Shown here: piece by piece, positions 44,250 through 53,189 of the stretch | Layout of the letters: the number at the start of each line of letters is the position of its first letter | Position numbering within the stretch: position 1 is the stretch's first letter | Source: Halovenus carboxidivorans | GTDB lineage: Archaea > Halobacteriota > Halobacteria > Halobacteriales > Haloarculaceae | DNA length: 64,000 nt | Direction: 5' to 3' | Assembly (NCBI RefSeq): GCF_009831575.1 | Contig: NZ_WUUT01000001.1 | Span: forward strand, 519,345 to 583,344 | Translations under genes and position numbers: made by a program | The notes under the pieces: generated by a model | What the model was told of the DNA's origin: nothing | Seen by the model: the letters and a program-made list of their open reading frames with translations, nothing else | Database searches by the model: none

Positions 44250-45302
44250 TCATGACGGAAGCACCCCCACGATGACCGCGGTGAGGAACAGGTTCGCAAT
44301 CGAGAGGACGAGCATGCCCTTCCAGCCGATTTCGATCAACTGGTCGATCCGGACCCGCGGCAGCGCCGACCGCAGCCACTGCGTGAACAGGAACACGCCC
44401 CAGATCTTGATCAAAAACCAGATGAATCCGGGGACGACGCTCAGCGCAGCGATCGGTGCGGCCGGGCCGCCGAGGAAGATGGTCGCGATCAGCGCGCCGC
44501 CGAGGAAGATGTGGACGAACTCGCCGAGATACAGCAACACGAAGTACACCGACGAGTACTCGGTCTGGAAGCCGGCGACGATCTCGGTCGGCGCTTCGGG
44601 AATGTCGAACGGGTTCCGCCCCACCTCTGCAACGTTCGCGACCAGAAAGAGCACGAACGCGAAGGGGTTCACGAGGCCGAACCACGCCGGAATTCCGATC
44701 GGCCCCAGCGCGAGGGTCTCCTGCTGGGCGGCGACGATCTCGCTCATCTGCAGCGACCCGGCGAACAGCACGACCGACAGCCCCGTCAGGATCAGCGGGA
44801 TCTCGTAGGCGAGATTCTGCGCGACGGCGCGCAGCCCGCCCAGAAACGAGTACTTGTTGTTCGAGGAGTAGCCGGCCATCACCAGGCTGACCGAAGCGAT
44901 CGACGCGACCGCGAACGCGAAGATCAGCCCGACCGACGGGTCCGCGAGATGGATGCCGCTCCCCATCGGGATGACCGCGAAGCCCAAAAGCGCCGAGAAG
45001 ACCATGATGATCGGCGCGATGTCCCACGCCGGACGGTCGACGCCTTCGGGAACGATCAGTTCCTTCGAGAGGAGCCGAACCGCGTCGGGCAGGATGTGGC
45101 CCAGCCCGAGCGGCCCGAGCTTGTTGATCGCGATCCGGTCGGTGAACGCCGCCGTGATCTTTCGCTTGGCCCACGGCCCTGCGAGCGCCGCGTTCGCGAG
45201 CATGATCGTTCCGATCAGCGCGGCACCGAGAAACGCGCCGATGACCGTCCCGACCACCCCGTCGATTCCGAGCAGGCCGCTGATGGTGTCGGGCAGCGTC
45301 AT
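44250..45302 (-). CDS. nuoH: NADH-quinone oxidoreductase subunit H
   Basis: A 350-residue membrane protein of complex I that forms the quinone-binding interface. It has eight to nine helices. Conserved loops are IPEAPTEIVAGFQTEYSSVYF (part of the quinone pocket), NKLGPLGLGHILPDAVRLLSKE and AEVGRNPFD. Its start overlaps the nuoCD stop (ATGA, 45299-45302). Confidence 0.96.
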   Translation of the reverse strand: MTLPDTISGLLGIDGVVGTVIGAFLGAALIGTIMLANAALAGPWAKRKITAAFTDRIAINKLGPLGLGHILPDAVRLLSKELIVPEGVDRPAWDIAPIIMVFSALLGFAVIPMGSGIHLADPSVGLIFAFAVASIASVSLVMAGYSSNNKYSFLGGLRAVAQNLAYEIPLILTGLSVVLFAGSLQMSEIVAAQQETLALGPIGIPAWFGLVNPFAFVLFLVANVAEVGRNPFDIPEAPTEIVAGFQTEYSSVYFVLLYLGEFVHIFLGGALIATIFLGGPAAPIAALSVVPGFIWFLIKIWGVFLFTQWLRSALPRVRIDQLIEIGWKGMLVLSIANLFLTAVIVGVLPS

Positions 45303-46978
45303 CGGTCCACCTCCCCGAGGACGATATCCAGGCTGCCGAGCGCGGCGACCATATCGGGCACGTACTCGCCTTCGGCCATGACCTCCAACGACTGGAGGTT
45401 GCAGAACGCCGGGCTGCGGATCTTGAACCGCGCCGGCTTGTCCGTCCCGTCGGAGCGGATGTAGATGCCGAGTTCGCCTTTCGCGGCCTCGACGGCCCTG
45501 TAGATCTCCGTGTCGGGCTCGGGTTTGAGCGTCCGGGGGACGTTGGCCTGGATCTCGCGTTCGTCCTCCGGCCAGTCTTCGAGCACGTCGACACACTGCT
45601 CGATGATCCGGGCGGACTCGCGCATCTCCTCGAGACGGACCAGCGCCCGCGAGAAGTTGTCGCAGCCGTCGTCGGTGATGACGTTCCAGTCCAGTTCGTC
45701 GTAGTAGCCGTACGGGTCGTCCCGGCGCAGGTCGTAGTCGATGCCGGAGGCCCGCGCGACCGGCCCCGTACAGCCGTAGCTTTTGGCCTCCTCCGGCGGG
45801 AGAATCCCCGTATCCATCACGCGCATCTGGAACAGTTCGTTCGAGGACAGGAGATTGTGATACTCTTCCAGCCGTTCGGGGATGTACTCACAGAAGTCCC
45901 GGACCTTCTCGAAGTACTCGTCTCGCGGCTCCGGCAGGTCCCACGCCGTCCCGCCGAGACGGAGGTAGTTGAACATGAGCCGCTGGCCGGTCAGATCTTC
46001 GAGCAGGTTCTGGACCTTCTCGCGGTCGGTGACGGCGTACATGAAAATCGCCGTGAAGTCGCCGTAGATGTCGAGCGCGAAGGTCCCGACAGCGAGCAGG
46101 TGCGCGGCGATCCGGCACATCTCCGCGGACATCGTCCGCAGCACCTGCGCGTACTCGGGCACCTCGATGTCGGCCATCTCCTCGGCCGTGCGAGCGTACG
46201 CCCACTCGTTGAGGATCCCCGCCGAGATGTAGTCCCACCGGTCGGGGTAGGGCATGATCTGGTGACGGTAGGTCGACTGCTGGCACATCTGCTCCTCACA
46301 CCGGTGCAGATAGCCGATATCGGGGTCGACATCGACGACCTGCTCGCCGTCGAGCACCGTCTTCAGGTGGAGGACGCCGTGGGTCGCCGGGTGGTGCGGA
46401 CCGATGTTGACGAACATCGTATCGGAGTCGCCCGGCACCTGTGTCCGCTCCTCGACGGGATTGGCGTGTTCACGCAGCGGGACGATCTGTGGCTTCTTCT
46501 GGTTGTAATCCAGCCCGAGCGGGTGGCCCTGCCAGGTCTCGGGCAGTAAAATCCGGCGCAGGTCCGGGTGGTCGTCGTACTCGATGCCGACCAGATCGTA
46601 GGCCTCTCGCTCGTGCCAGTTCGCGGTGTCGTAGACGCCCGTTGCGCTCTGGCTCAGCGGCGCGTCCGACGGGGTCGGCACGACGACCGACAGTTCCTGT
46701 GTCGGGTCTTTGTACTTCTTGAGGTGGTAGATCGACTCGTATCGGTCCTGGTACTGCTGTGCAGTGACACAGGAACAGTGATCGAACCCGGCCTCTCGTT
46801 TCAGCGTCGCCAGCACCGTCTCGACCTCGTCCGGTCGGACGACGAACGCCGTGGCGTTTTCGTGTTGCTCGCGGTCGATGACGTGCTCGCCGAGCAGACC
46901 GGCGAGTTCGTCGTAATCGAGGGTTCCGTCCGGGTTCTCGCCGGGATCGAGATCTGGAGTGGGTTCCTGCAGGCTCAT
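45299..46978 (-). CDS. nuoCD: NADH-quinone oxidoreductase subunits C and D, fused
   Basis: A 559-residue protein joining the 30-kDa (NuoC) and 49-kDa (NuoD) subunits of complex I. Residues about 25-170 are NuoC-like (WHEREAYDLVGIEYDDHPDLRRILLPE). From about residue 185 it is NuoD-like (MFVNIGPHHPATHGVLHLK, YLHRCEEQMCQQ, GCTGPVARASGIDYDLRRD). The fusion is usual in haloarchaea. The start at 46978 overlaps the nuoB stop by 4 nt (ATGA). Confidence 0.96.
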   Translation of the reverse strand: MSLQEPTPDLDPGENPDGTLDYDELAGLLGEHVIDREQHENATAFVVRPDEVETVLATLKREAGFDHCSCVTAQQYQDRYESIYHLKKYKDPTQELSVVVPTPSDAPLSQSATGVYDTANWHEREAYDLVGIEYDDHPDLRRILLPETWQGHPLGLDYNQKKPQIVPLREHANPVEERTQVPGDSDTMFVNIGPHHPATHGVLHLKTVLDGEQVVDVDPDIGYLHRCEEQMCQQSTYRHQIMPYPDRWDYISAGILNEWAYARTAEEMADIEVPEYAQVLRTMSAEMCRIAAHLLAVGTFALDIYGDFTAIFMYAVTDREKVQNLLEDLTGQRLMFNYLRLGGTAWDLPEPRDEYFEKVRDFCEYIPERLEEYHNLLSSNELFQMRVMDTGILPPEEAKSYGCTGPVARASGIDYDLRRDDPYGYYDELDWNVITDDGCDNFSRALVRLEEMRESARIIEQCVDVLEDWPEDEREIQANVPRTLKPEPDTEIYRAVEAAKGELGIYIRSDGTDKPARFKIRSPAFCNLQSLEVMAEGEYVPDMVAALGSLDIVLGEVDR

Positions 46979-47685
46979 GGTGACTCGGCCCAGTTGTACC
47001 GCATCACGAGATCCTCCTCGTCGATCTCGCTCGCGAGTTCGTCGACGAGTTCGTCGCGGTCGAGATCGCCGAACTGTTCGAGTTCGTAGGGCTTGACCGT
47101 CACGGGGGCGCTCTCGCCGTGGCGGATCTGTTCCTGGAGTTTGAGGACGCCGTAGACCAGCGCCTCCGGCCGGGGCGGACAGCCCGGCACGTGGATGTCG
47201 ACCGGGATGATCTCCTCGACGCCCTTGATGACGTTGTACCCCTCCTGGAACGGGCCACCGGAGATGGTACACGATCCCATCGAGACGACGAACTTCGGCT
47301 CGGGCATCTGGTCGTAGACGCGTTTCATCCGCGGGCCGAACTTCGAGACGATCGTTCCCGGGACGATGATCACGTCGGCCTGTCGGGGCGAGGCTCGGGG
47401 GACGCCGGCCCCGAACCGGTCGAGGTCGTGTTTCGTCGCGTAGGTGTGCATCATCTCGATGCTACAGCAGGCGATTCCGAACAGGAGCATGAACATCGAG
47501 TTCCCCCGAACCCAGTTCATGAACTGGTCGAACTTGGTGAGAATAAAGGGCGTGCTCCCGAAGGCCTGCCGGAGCTTCGAGTTGAACCGCTCGTCTGCGC
47601 CCGATCCCATCCGGTCCGCCTGCGTCGATTGTCCGTTCGACTGTGCCTGCTCCAGCGTGTCGTGAAGTTGTTGTTCCTTGCTCAT
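46975..47685 (-). CDS. nuoB: NADH-quinone oxidoreductase subunit B
   Basis: A 236-residue subunit that holds the terminal N2 [4Fe-4S] cluster next to the quinone site. Its ligands are in GIACCSIEMM (two adjacent Cys), MGSCTISGG and HVPGCPPRPE. A 50-residue N-terminal extension of low complexity precedes the core, as is usual for haloarchaea. The ATG at 47685 was chosen; the ORF upstream is the shadow of nuoA. Confidence 0.96.
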   Translation of the reverse strand: MSKEQQLHDTLEQAQSNGQSTQADRMGSGADERFNSKLRQAFGSTPFILTKFDQFMNWVRGNSMFMLLFGIACCSIEMMHTYATKHDLDRFGAGVPRASPRQADVIIVPGTIVSKFGPRMKRVYDQMPEPKFVVSMGSCTISGGPFQEGYNVIKGVEEIIPVDIHVPGCPPRPEALVYGVLKLQEQIRHGESAPVTVKPYELEQFGDLDRDELVDELASEIDEEDLVMRYNWAESP

Positions 47686-47687
47686 AG

Positions 47688-48092
47688 TTACTCTACCCGC
47701 TGGCGTTCGGCTCGCGCGCTGCGAACCCATTCGACTGCGCCGTTGCGCCACGCCCACGCGAGTCCGACGACGAGCAGCCCGATAAACACCGCCATCGGCG
47801 CGAAGGCCTGCGCGAATCCGACCTCCTCGACCGCGCCATCGAAGATGACCGTCCACGGGACGATGAACGCGGTTTCGATGTCGAAGATGACGAACAGCAG
47901 CGCGACCATGTAGTACTGGATGTTGAACTTGACCTGGCGGCTGCTCCCCGTCGGCACCTCGCCGCTCTCGTAGGTGGCGCGTTTCCCCTGTTCGGGCACG
48001 CTCGGCCGAATCAGCCACGAGATGAACATCATCGACAACGGAATCACCACTGCGACGACGGCGAGCGCCCCGATCGCGATCCAATCACTCAT
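47688..48092 (-). CDS. nuoA: NADH-quinone oxidoreductase subunit A
   Basis: A 134-residue membrane protein with three helices. YESGEVPTGSSRQVKFNIQYYMVALLFVIFDIETAF is the conserved loop and helix of NuoA. It is the first gene of nuoA-B-CD-H-I. The start at 48092 (MSDWIAIG) follows the family. The upstream region carries a TATA-like element (48125-48132) and, farther up, a long palindrome (48179-48200). Confidence 0.95.
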   Translation of the reverse strand: MSDWIAIGALAVVAVVIPLSMMFISWLIRPSVPEQGKRATYESGEVPTGSSRQVKFNIQYYMVALLFVIFDIETAFIVPWTVIFDGAVEEVGFAQAFAPMAVFIGLLVVGLAWAWRNGAVEWVRSARAERQRVE

Positions 48093-48178
48093 TCGAGTCT
48101 CTGTTGGGGGTTTGCAGCGGGCGCACATAAGGGTTCAGTGTTTCTCTTTTCTGCCCGCCAGCTGTCGCCTATTTCCCG

Positions 48179-48200
48179 GTGAATAACCATGATTATTCAC
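48179..48200. promoter_or_regulatory. Palindrome GTGAATAA-N6-TTATTCAC
   Basis: A perfect 8-bp inverted repeat with a 6-bp spacer between nuoA (start 48092) and the SWIM gene (start about 48339), in a divergent region. It lies 87 nt upstream of the nuoA start and about 50 nt above its TATA-like element. The AT-rich symmetric shape suits a dimeric regulator. No other copy was found by eye. Confidence 0.5.
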
Positions 48201-48338
48201 TCTGAACGGGAATTCTGGCAGAACCTGTCGGTTCGCAGATTCCGGCCCGGCGGTGAACGTCGGCTCGGTCTCGACGGGCGGCTCTGTCGGTTCGCTGGGA
48301 CCGACGCCATTTTCACAGCCCCACCCCTACTGTTCGGC

Positions 48339-48686
48339 GTGACCGCGGTCGACGACTGGGAACGACGCCTGGCCGAAGCCGGGACGCTCACCCCCGACAC
48401 AGTCGATCGTATTATGCAGTTACACGGCGACCGCGGCGACAAGGCAATCGAGGCGGTCTCCGAGAAGCGCGTCAAGGAGTACCGGGATTTCACCGTCGTC
48501 GTCGGCCGCGCCGACGAGTACGTAGTCGAAGACGACGGCTGCACCTGCAAGGACGCCGAGTACAACCTCGACCCGGACGACCCCGAACAGCTCTGCTGGC
48601 ACGCCATCGCCGTCAGAATCGCCCGCGCCATCGACGAGACCGACGAACACGATATGTGGTACTCCGACGTTCGGGAGTTTCTCTGA
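48339..48686 (+). CDS. SWIM zinc-finger protein
   Basis: A 115-residue protein when started at the GTG at 48339. The C-terminal part has the SWIM motif Cys-x-Cys-x(n)-Cys-x-His (GCTCKDAEYNLDPDDPEQLCWHAIA). SWIM domains bind DNA or proteins, and in archaea they accompany RadA-linked and other repair factors. An in-frame ATG at 48189 would add 50 residues with no family resemblance, so I preferred the shorter start; 48414 is also possible. Confidence 0.82.
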   Translation: MTAVDDWERRLAEAGTLTPDTVDRIMQLHGDRGDKAIEAVSEKRVKEYRDFTVVVGRADEYVVEDDGCTCKDAEYNLDPDDPEQLCWHAIAVRIARAIDETDEHDMWYSDVREFL

Positions 48687-48794
48687 GAGACACCGCGTAT
48701 CGGCCCCCGACGCGTCGGTACCACTCCCAACGACGCGCCCCCGTAACCGCCCGAAACGGGGCCGCTTATACACATCCGGCCCATAGCTTCCGAT

Positions 48795-49124
48795 ATGGCT
48801 GTCGAACAGGCCGACGGGGACCACGACGGACCGGTCTGCCCGGAGTGCGGCGAGCGGACGGTCCGCGGGAGTGACAAGTGCTTCAACTGCGGCGCTGCCG
48901 TGGACTCCGACGAGGCCATCTCGCTGGCGATGTGGGAGTACGGCGGCGGCCTCGTCGCGGCGTTCGGCTTCTTCCTGACGCCACTCCTGACCGCGCTGCC
49001 GGCCATGTACTGCGCCTACCGCATCTACGACCGGAAACCGATGTCCTCCTACGGCATCCTCGCCGTCATCGTCGGGACGATCGTCTTCTGGATCGTTCTG
49101 CCGACGGTGATCCTCCCCGGCTAA
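48795..49124 (+). CDS. Zinc-ribbon membrane protein, 109 aa
   Basis: A 109-residue protein. Residues 15-35 are a zinc ribbon (CPECGE and CFNCGAA). Two membrane helices follow (GLVAAFGFFLTPLLTALPAMY and ILAVIVGTIVFWIVLPTVIL). The topology places the ribbon in the cytoplasm. Proteins of this design are frequent in haloarchaea and lack a known function. Its stop overlaps the CBS gene's stop on the other strand by 4 nt. Confidence 0.85.
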   Translation: MAVEQADGDHDGPVCPECGERTVRGSDKCFNCGAAVDSDEAISLAMWEYGGGLVAAFGFFLTPLLTALPAMYCAYRIYDRKPMSSYGILAVIVGTIVFWIVLPTVILPG

Positions 49125-49534
49125 TCGGTCGCGAACACGCTGATGATCTCCCCCAGTTCGGGGGTGACCTGCTCGACCAGATCCGTCGTCGTCACGACCC
49201 CGACGTACTCCCCGCCGTCGGTGACGACCAACTTCTTGACACCGTGTTCGCTCATCAGCTCCGCCCCCTCCTGTAGCTGTGCTTCGACTGGAACGGTAAT
49301 GACGGGACTGCTTTTGAGTTCCGCGATTGCCGTCGTCTCGGGATCGCGGCCGTTCTTCACCGCGCGCACGATGTCCGTGTCGGTGATGATTCCGTCCGGC
49401 GTCCCGCGAACGAGGACCGACCCGATGCGTTCCTCACAGAGAATCCTCGCGGCTTCGGTCACTGCGGTCGTCCCCTCGGCCTCCCGAACCGGCGTCGACA
49501 TCGCCGCTCGCACGTCGATATCTTCCCACTCCAT
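49121..49534 (-). CDS. CBS domain pair protein
   Basis: A 137-residue protein made of two CBS motifs (residues 1-65 and 70-137): DVRAAMSTPVREAEGTTAVTEAARIL ... VRGTPDGIITDTDIVRAV and SSPVITVPVEAQLQEGAELMSEHGVKKLVVTDGGEYVGVVTTTDL. Such pairs bind AMP, ATP or SAM and regulate a partner. None is fused or adjacent here. It is convergent with the zinc-ribbon gene. Confidence 0.95.
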   Translation of the reverse strand: MEWEDIDVRAAMSTPVREAEGTTAVTEAARILCEERIGSVLVRGTPDGIITDTDIVRAVKNGRDPETTAIAELKSSPVITVPVEAQLQEGAELMSEHGVKKLVVTDGGEYVGVVTTTDLVEQVTPELGEIISVFATD

Positions 49535-49709
49535 GAACGTTCAATTTGACTGACGATATATAGCCGTTTCCACGATTTCCACCCGAGGCGGGAAATCCGC
49601 TACGACCGTTCGCTGGCTTGCGGCAGAGTTCGAAATACCAGAGCAAATATTAGGAATTAGGATACGTATATCCAAAACTATTTTGTATCCTTGGTGACTT
49701 CGAACAGAT

Positions 49710-49805
49710 ATGGCGCGAAATACTGACCAAAGTTGGCTCGCCCCGCACACCGAGTACGTCCGTAGTCGTCGCGAACCCGACGAAGAAGACGAGGAGACGA
49801 CCTGA
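49710..49805 (+). CDS. Putative 31-aa small protein
   Basis: A 31-residue reading frame of mixed composition, basic in the middle (SRRE) and acidic at the end (DEEDEE). It has no recognised motif. It lies directly upstream of the 63-residue gene with a 3-nt gap and shares its promoter region, in which an AT-rich stretch (49650-49700) precedes the ATG. It may be a leader peptide, but coding evidence is weak. Confidence 0.35.
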   Translation: MARNTDQSWLAPHTEYVRSRREPDEEDEETT

Positions 49806-49808
49806 CCG

Positions 49809-50000
49809 ATGTATACGCACGAACAGCAGGCCACCGACAGATCGCTCGACGAACAGCCGGAGTTCGAACTCGAATGTCTGTTCGACGATATGCAGGAGCC
49901 GACGGAACTCACGATCTTCACGCCGGAGGGCGAGGCGACGGCCTCGGAGTGGATCACCGTCGACCGACACAGCGCGGTCCCGGTGACGGAGATTCGCTGA
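49809..50000 (+). CDS. Haloarchaeal small protein, 63 aa
   Basis: A 63-residue soluble acidic protein: FELECLFDDMQEPTELTIF, TPEGEATASEWITVDRHSAVPVTEIR. The last 30 residues resemble a motif that recurs at the end of short haloarchaeal proteins (EWITVD...AVPV). The function is unknown. It is followed 49 nt later by gatD. Confidence 0.75.
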   Translation: MYTHEQQATDRSLDEQPEFELECLFDDMQEPTELTIFTPEGEATASEWITVDRHSAVPVTEIR

Positions 50001-50049
50001 GCGGTCCGGAACGGATGGTTTCAAGTCCGGCCGGCGGATACTCCGGGGT

Positions 50050-51309
50050 ATGAACGAAGGCGACAGGGTTCACGTCGAACGCGGCGGTCAGGAGTTCGAG
50101 GGCGTGTTGCTCCCCTCCTCGACGCCCGAGCAGTTGGTCGTGAAACTGGAAAGCGGGTACAACGTCGGTATCGACCGCGAGGACGCTACCGTCGACGTGC
50201 TCGAATCTGACGTGTACGACATCGAGAGCGCTCAGGACGAGGACGGCCAGTCGAGCATCGAGTTCGAGGAGGGACTGCCGACGATTTCGCTCATCTCGAC
50301 CGGCGGGACCATCGCCTCGACGGTCGATTACCGGACTGGAGCGGTCACCGCGCAGTTCGACGCCGAGGACGTGCTCCGGGCCGTTCCGGATCTGGCCGGG
50401 CGAGCGAACTACCGCGGCCGCGTCGTCGCGAACATCCTCTCGGAGAACATGACGCCGGAGGTCTGGCAGGATCTCGCCCACGCGATCTACGAGGAGATCG
50501 AAGCCGGTGCCGACGGTGTCGTCGTGATGCACGGGACGGACACGATGCAGTTCTCCGCCAGCGCCGTGGCGTTCATGCTGGACACGCCGGTCCCGATCGT
50601 CTTCACCGGGAGCCAGCGCTCGGCGGACCGACCCTCCTCCGATAACGTGATGAACGCCGTCTGTGCCGTCGAGGCCGCGAAAAGCGACTGTGCCGAGGTG
50701 CTCGTCTGCATGCACGCCAGCCAGTCCGACGACCGCTGTGCCCTCCACCGGGGGACGCGCGCCCGCAAGAACCACACGTCCCGCCGCGACGCCTTCGAGA
50801 CGGTCGGCCGCCGCCCGCTCGGAACCGTCGAGTACGCGACTGGCGACGGCGACACCGACGTGTCGTTCCGCCGGGAGTACCAGCGCCGCGGCGAGGCCGA
50901 CCTCGATATCGCGGCCGACCTCGAAACCGACGTGGAACTGGTCAAGTTCACCCCCGGAACCGGTCCGGCGATGCTCGACGCCGTCGCCGACAGCGAGGGG
51001 ATCATTATCGAGGGGACCGGCCTCGGTCACGTCAACACCGACTGGATCGGCCACATCGAGGAGTTGATCGACGCCGGCACCGATGTCGTCATGACCAGCC
51101 AGTGTCTCGACGGCCGCGTCTGTGACCGCGTCTACGACACCGGCCGGGATCTGCTCGACGCCGGCGTGATCGAAGGAGAGGACATGCTGCCCGGTACCGC
51201 GAAGGTCAAACTGATGTGGGCGCTGGCCAACACCGAGTCCACCGCCGAGACGATGCGGACACCGATCGCCGGCGAGATCACCGACCGCTCGGTCTCCGAG
51301 GCCGAGTGA
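50050..51309 (+). CDS. gatD: Glu-tRNA(Gln) amidotransferase subunit D
   Basis: A 419-residue subunit of GatDE, the archaea-specific amidotransferase that converts Glu-tRNA-Gln to Gln-tRNA-Gln. The N-terminal 75 residues are a GatD tRNA-binding barrel. The rest is an L-asparaginase-like domain with STGGTIASTVDYRTGAV and MHGTDTMQFSASAVAFML, whose Thr residues are catalytic and release ammonia. gatE is not in the window. It completes the pathway that begins with the non-discriminating GluRS at 33466. Confidence 0.95.
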   Translation: MNEGDRVHVERGGQEFEGVLLPSSTPEQLVVKLESGYNVGIDREDATVDVLESDVYDIESAQDEDGQSSIEFEEGLPTISLISTGGTIASTVDYRTGAVTAQFDAEDVLRAVPDLAGRANYRGRVVANILSENMTPEVWQDLAHAIYEEIEAGADGVVVMHGTDTMQFSASAVAFMLDTPVPIVFTGSQRSADRPSSDNVMNAVCAVEAAKSDCAEVLVCMHASQSDDRCALHRGTRARKNHTSRRDAFETVGRRPLGTVEYATGDGDTDVSFRREYQRRGEADLDIAADLETDVELVKFTPGTGPAMLDAVADSEGIIIEGTGLGHVNTDWIGHIEELIDAGTDVVMTSQCLDGRVCDRVYDTGRDLLDAGVIEGEDMLPGTAKVKLMWALANTESTAETMRTPIAGEITDRSVSEAE

Positions 51310-51354
51310 CCGCCCTGCGAACGATCTTTTAGGCCGAGTCGCTTACGCCGTGCT

Positions 51355-52320
51355 GTGACAGTCCGGTACCGCGACGGCATCGAGATCGAACTCTCCGACG
51401 GGACTCGCGTCGTCTGCGATGCGGATCAGCCGGACGGCGACGTGGCCGTCGTCTCTCACGCCCACGGTGACCACCTCCCCGAGGGCGAGACGACGGCGGT
51501 CTGCTCGGAACTCACCGCGGCCCTCGGCACCGCCCGCAGGGACGAACCGCTGCACAGAACGACCGACGACCGCGTCGATCTGGTCCCGGCGGGCCACGTC
51601 GCGGGATCGCGTGCGGCGATCATCACCGACCCCGACGGCACGCGGTACTGTTACACCGGGGACGTCTGCACGCGCTCGCGGTTCTACCTCGACGGGTTCG
51701 AGGTGCCGGACGTGGACGTGTTGATCACCGAAGCGACCTACGGCGAACCCGAGTACGTCTTTCCCGACCACGACGAACTGGTCGCCGAGATTCACGGGTG
51801 GCTCACCGACACCGACCGGCCGGTCATTCTGCTGGGATACGCTCTCGGCCGCGCACAGAAACTCCAGTTACTCGCAGAGCGCGCCGGTCGCACCGTCTAC
51901 ACGACCGACGCGGTAAAACGGGTCAACGGACCCATCGAGGACGCCCTCGGGGTTGAGTTCCCCGCACAGTCGTTCACCGACGACGTCGAGTTGACCGCCG
52001 AGGACGCCCTCGTCCTCCCGATGACCAGCGGCCGCCTCGACTGGATCCAGGACCTCGCCGCCGATCTGGACGCGCCGGTGGCGGGCTTCTCGGGCTGGGC
52101 GGTCGACTCGTCGTTCAAGTTCCGCGGCGACTACGACGTGACCTTCGCGCTGTCGGATCACTGTGACTTCGCGGAACTCTGTGGACTGGTCGAGGCTGCC
52201 GATCCCGACCAGATCTACACACAGCACGGCTCCGGTGACACCCTCGCTGACTATCTCACCAGCGAAGGGTACGACGCGCAGACGATCAAGCAGAATCAGA
52301 CCTCTCTCGGGGAGTTTTGA
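51355..52320 (+). CDS. MBL-fold mRNA 3'-end processing factor-like protein
   Basis: A 321-residue protein of the metallo-beta-lactamase/RNA-processing exonuclease type. The metal motif is SHAHGDHLPEGE (HxHxDH); further features are YTGDVCTRSRFYL and DHCDFAELCGLV. The GTG at 51355 was selected because a CTTTTAG TATA-like element lies about 27 nt upstream (51326-51332), giving a leaderless transcript. A role in RNA or DNA end processing is the family inference. Confidence 0.85.
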   Translation: MTVRYRDGIEIELSDGTRVVCDADQPDGDVAVVSHAHGDHLPEGETTAVCSELTAALGTARRDEPLHRTTDDRVDLVPAGHVAGSRAAIITDPDGTRYCYTGDVCTRSRFYLDGFEVPDVDVLITEATYGEPEYVFPDHDELVAEIHGWLTDTDRPVILLGYALGRAQKLQLLAERAGRTVYTTDAVKRVNGPIEDALGVEFPAQSFTDDVELTAEDALVLPMTSGRLDWIQDLAADLDAPVAGFSGWAVDSSFKFRGDYDVTFALSDHCDFAELCGLVEAADPDQIYTQHGSGDTLADYLTSEGYDAQTIKQNQTSLGEF

Positions 52321-52323
52321 GGC

Positions 52324-53016
52324 TCACTCCGCCATCCCGACCAGCGTCAGGATCTCCCGCAGTTCGTCGACGTGGTAATCGACCGCCGGGCCGTCCTCGG
52401 CACCGAAGGCAACCGTCGTCATCCCGAGCGCGTCCGCGCCTTTCATATCGTTCTCGTACCGATCGCCGATCATCACCGCCTGCTCGCCCTCGACGCCGGC
52501 CTTTTCGAGGGCGGTCTCGAACATCCGCCGATCGGGCTTTTTGTAGCCGACCGCCTCGGAACTCGTGTATGAGTCGAAATACTCCCGGACGCCGAAGGTT
52601 TCGAGCAACCGCTCGCCCTCCTCGTCGTCCACGTCGCTGATCACGCCGAGGTGGAACTCCCCCTCGGAGAGTCGTCGGATCGTCTCGACCGCCCCGTCGT
52701 GCGGTTCGGCGTGTTCGTCGTGGATCTGCTGAAAGAGCGGCTCCCAGTCGGCGTCCTCGACGCTTCCCGAGAGAATCTCGTCGATTGCGACCCGATATCC
52801 CTCCCGCGCGGTCCGGTACTCGGTGCCCTCGCCGCCCCGGAAGTACTCCCCGAGCGTCTCTCGCCACGTCTCCAGCGCCTCCGCCGGCGGTAACGGCGAC
52901 TGATACTCCGCCAGCAGCGAATTCACGAAGTCTCTGTGCCCCGACTGGATGCTCTCCAGTCTGACGATCACGCCGCCGATATCCCAGAAAATCGCGTCCG
53001 GATCGATTGCTGCCAT
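52324..53016 (-). CDS. HAD family hydrolase
   Basis: A 230-residue HAD-type phosphatase or haloacid-dehalogenase-like enzyme. The first motif is IFWDIGGVIVRL (Asp as nucleophile; Gly replaces the second Asp). Later motifs are GVISDVDDEEG, KPDRRMFETALEK and MIGDRYENDMKGADALGM. The cap domain is the usual helical one. The ATG at 53016 was chosen; residues upstream in frame are not homologous. The substrate is unknown. Confidence 0.92.
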   Translation of the reverse strand: MAAIDPDAIFWDIGGVIVRLESIQSGHRDFVNSLLAEYQSPLPPAEALETWRETLGEYFRGGEGTEYRTAREGYRVAIDEILSGSVEDADWEPLFQQIHDEHAEPHDGAVETIRRLSEGEFHLGVISDVDDEEGERLLETFGVREYFDSYTSSEAVGYKKPDRRMFETALEKAGVEGEQAVMIGDRYENDMKGADALGMTTVAFGAEDGPAVDYHVDELREILTLVGMAE

Positions 53017-53189
53017 GCGCGTGGATTCTCGATGGCCGGATATGAAGCTACCGCCCTCCGTGACGGTCTCCGTTCCCCCCCGCGCGGGGCGCGAACGCGA
53101 CGACACACCCGGCGGCCGCAGTCCCGGCCCCGACCCGGACTGCAACCCGGCTGACGTGCTTTTAATTACCGAGTGTACGTATCGCTGTC

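Noticed and set aside
48189-48338. Upstream ATG of the SWIM gene
   Set aside because: The ATG at 48189 lies inside the palindrome, and the 50 added residues are basic and unlike the rest of the protein. The GTG at 48339 is preferred.
49660-49690. Inverted repeat GGATAC ... GTATCC before the 31-aa frame
   Set aside because: The arms are only 6 bp with a 19-nt spacer in an AT-rich promoter, so chance is likely.
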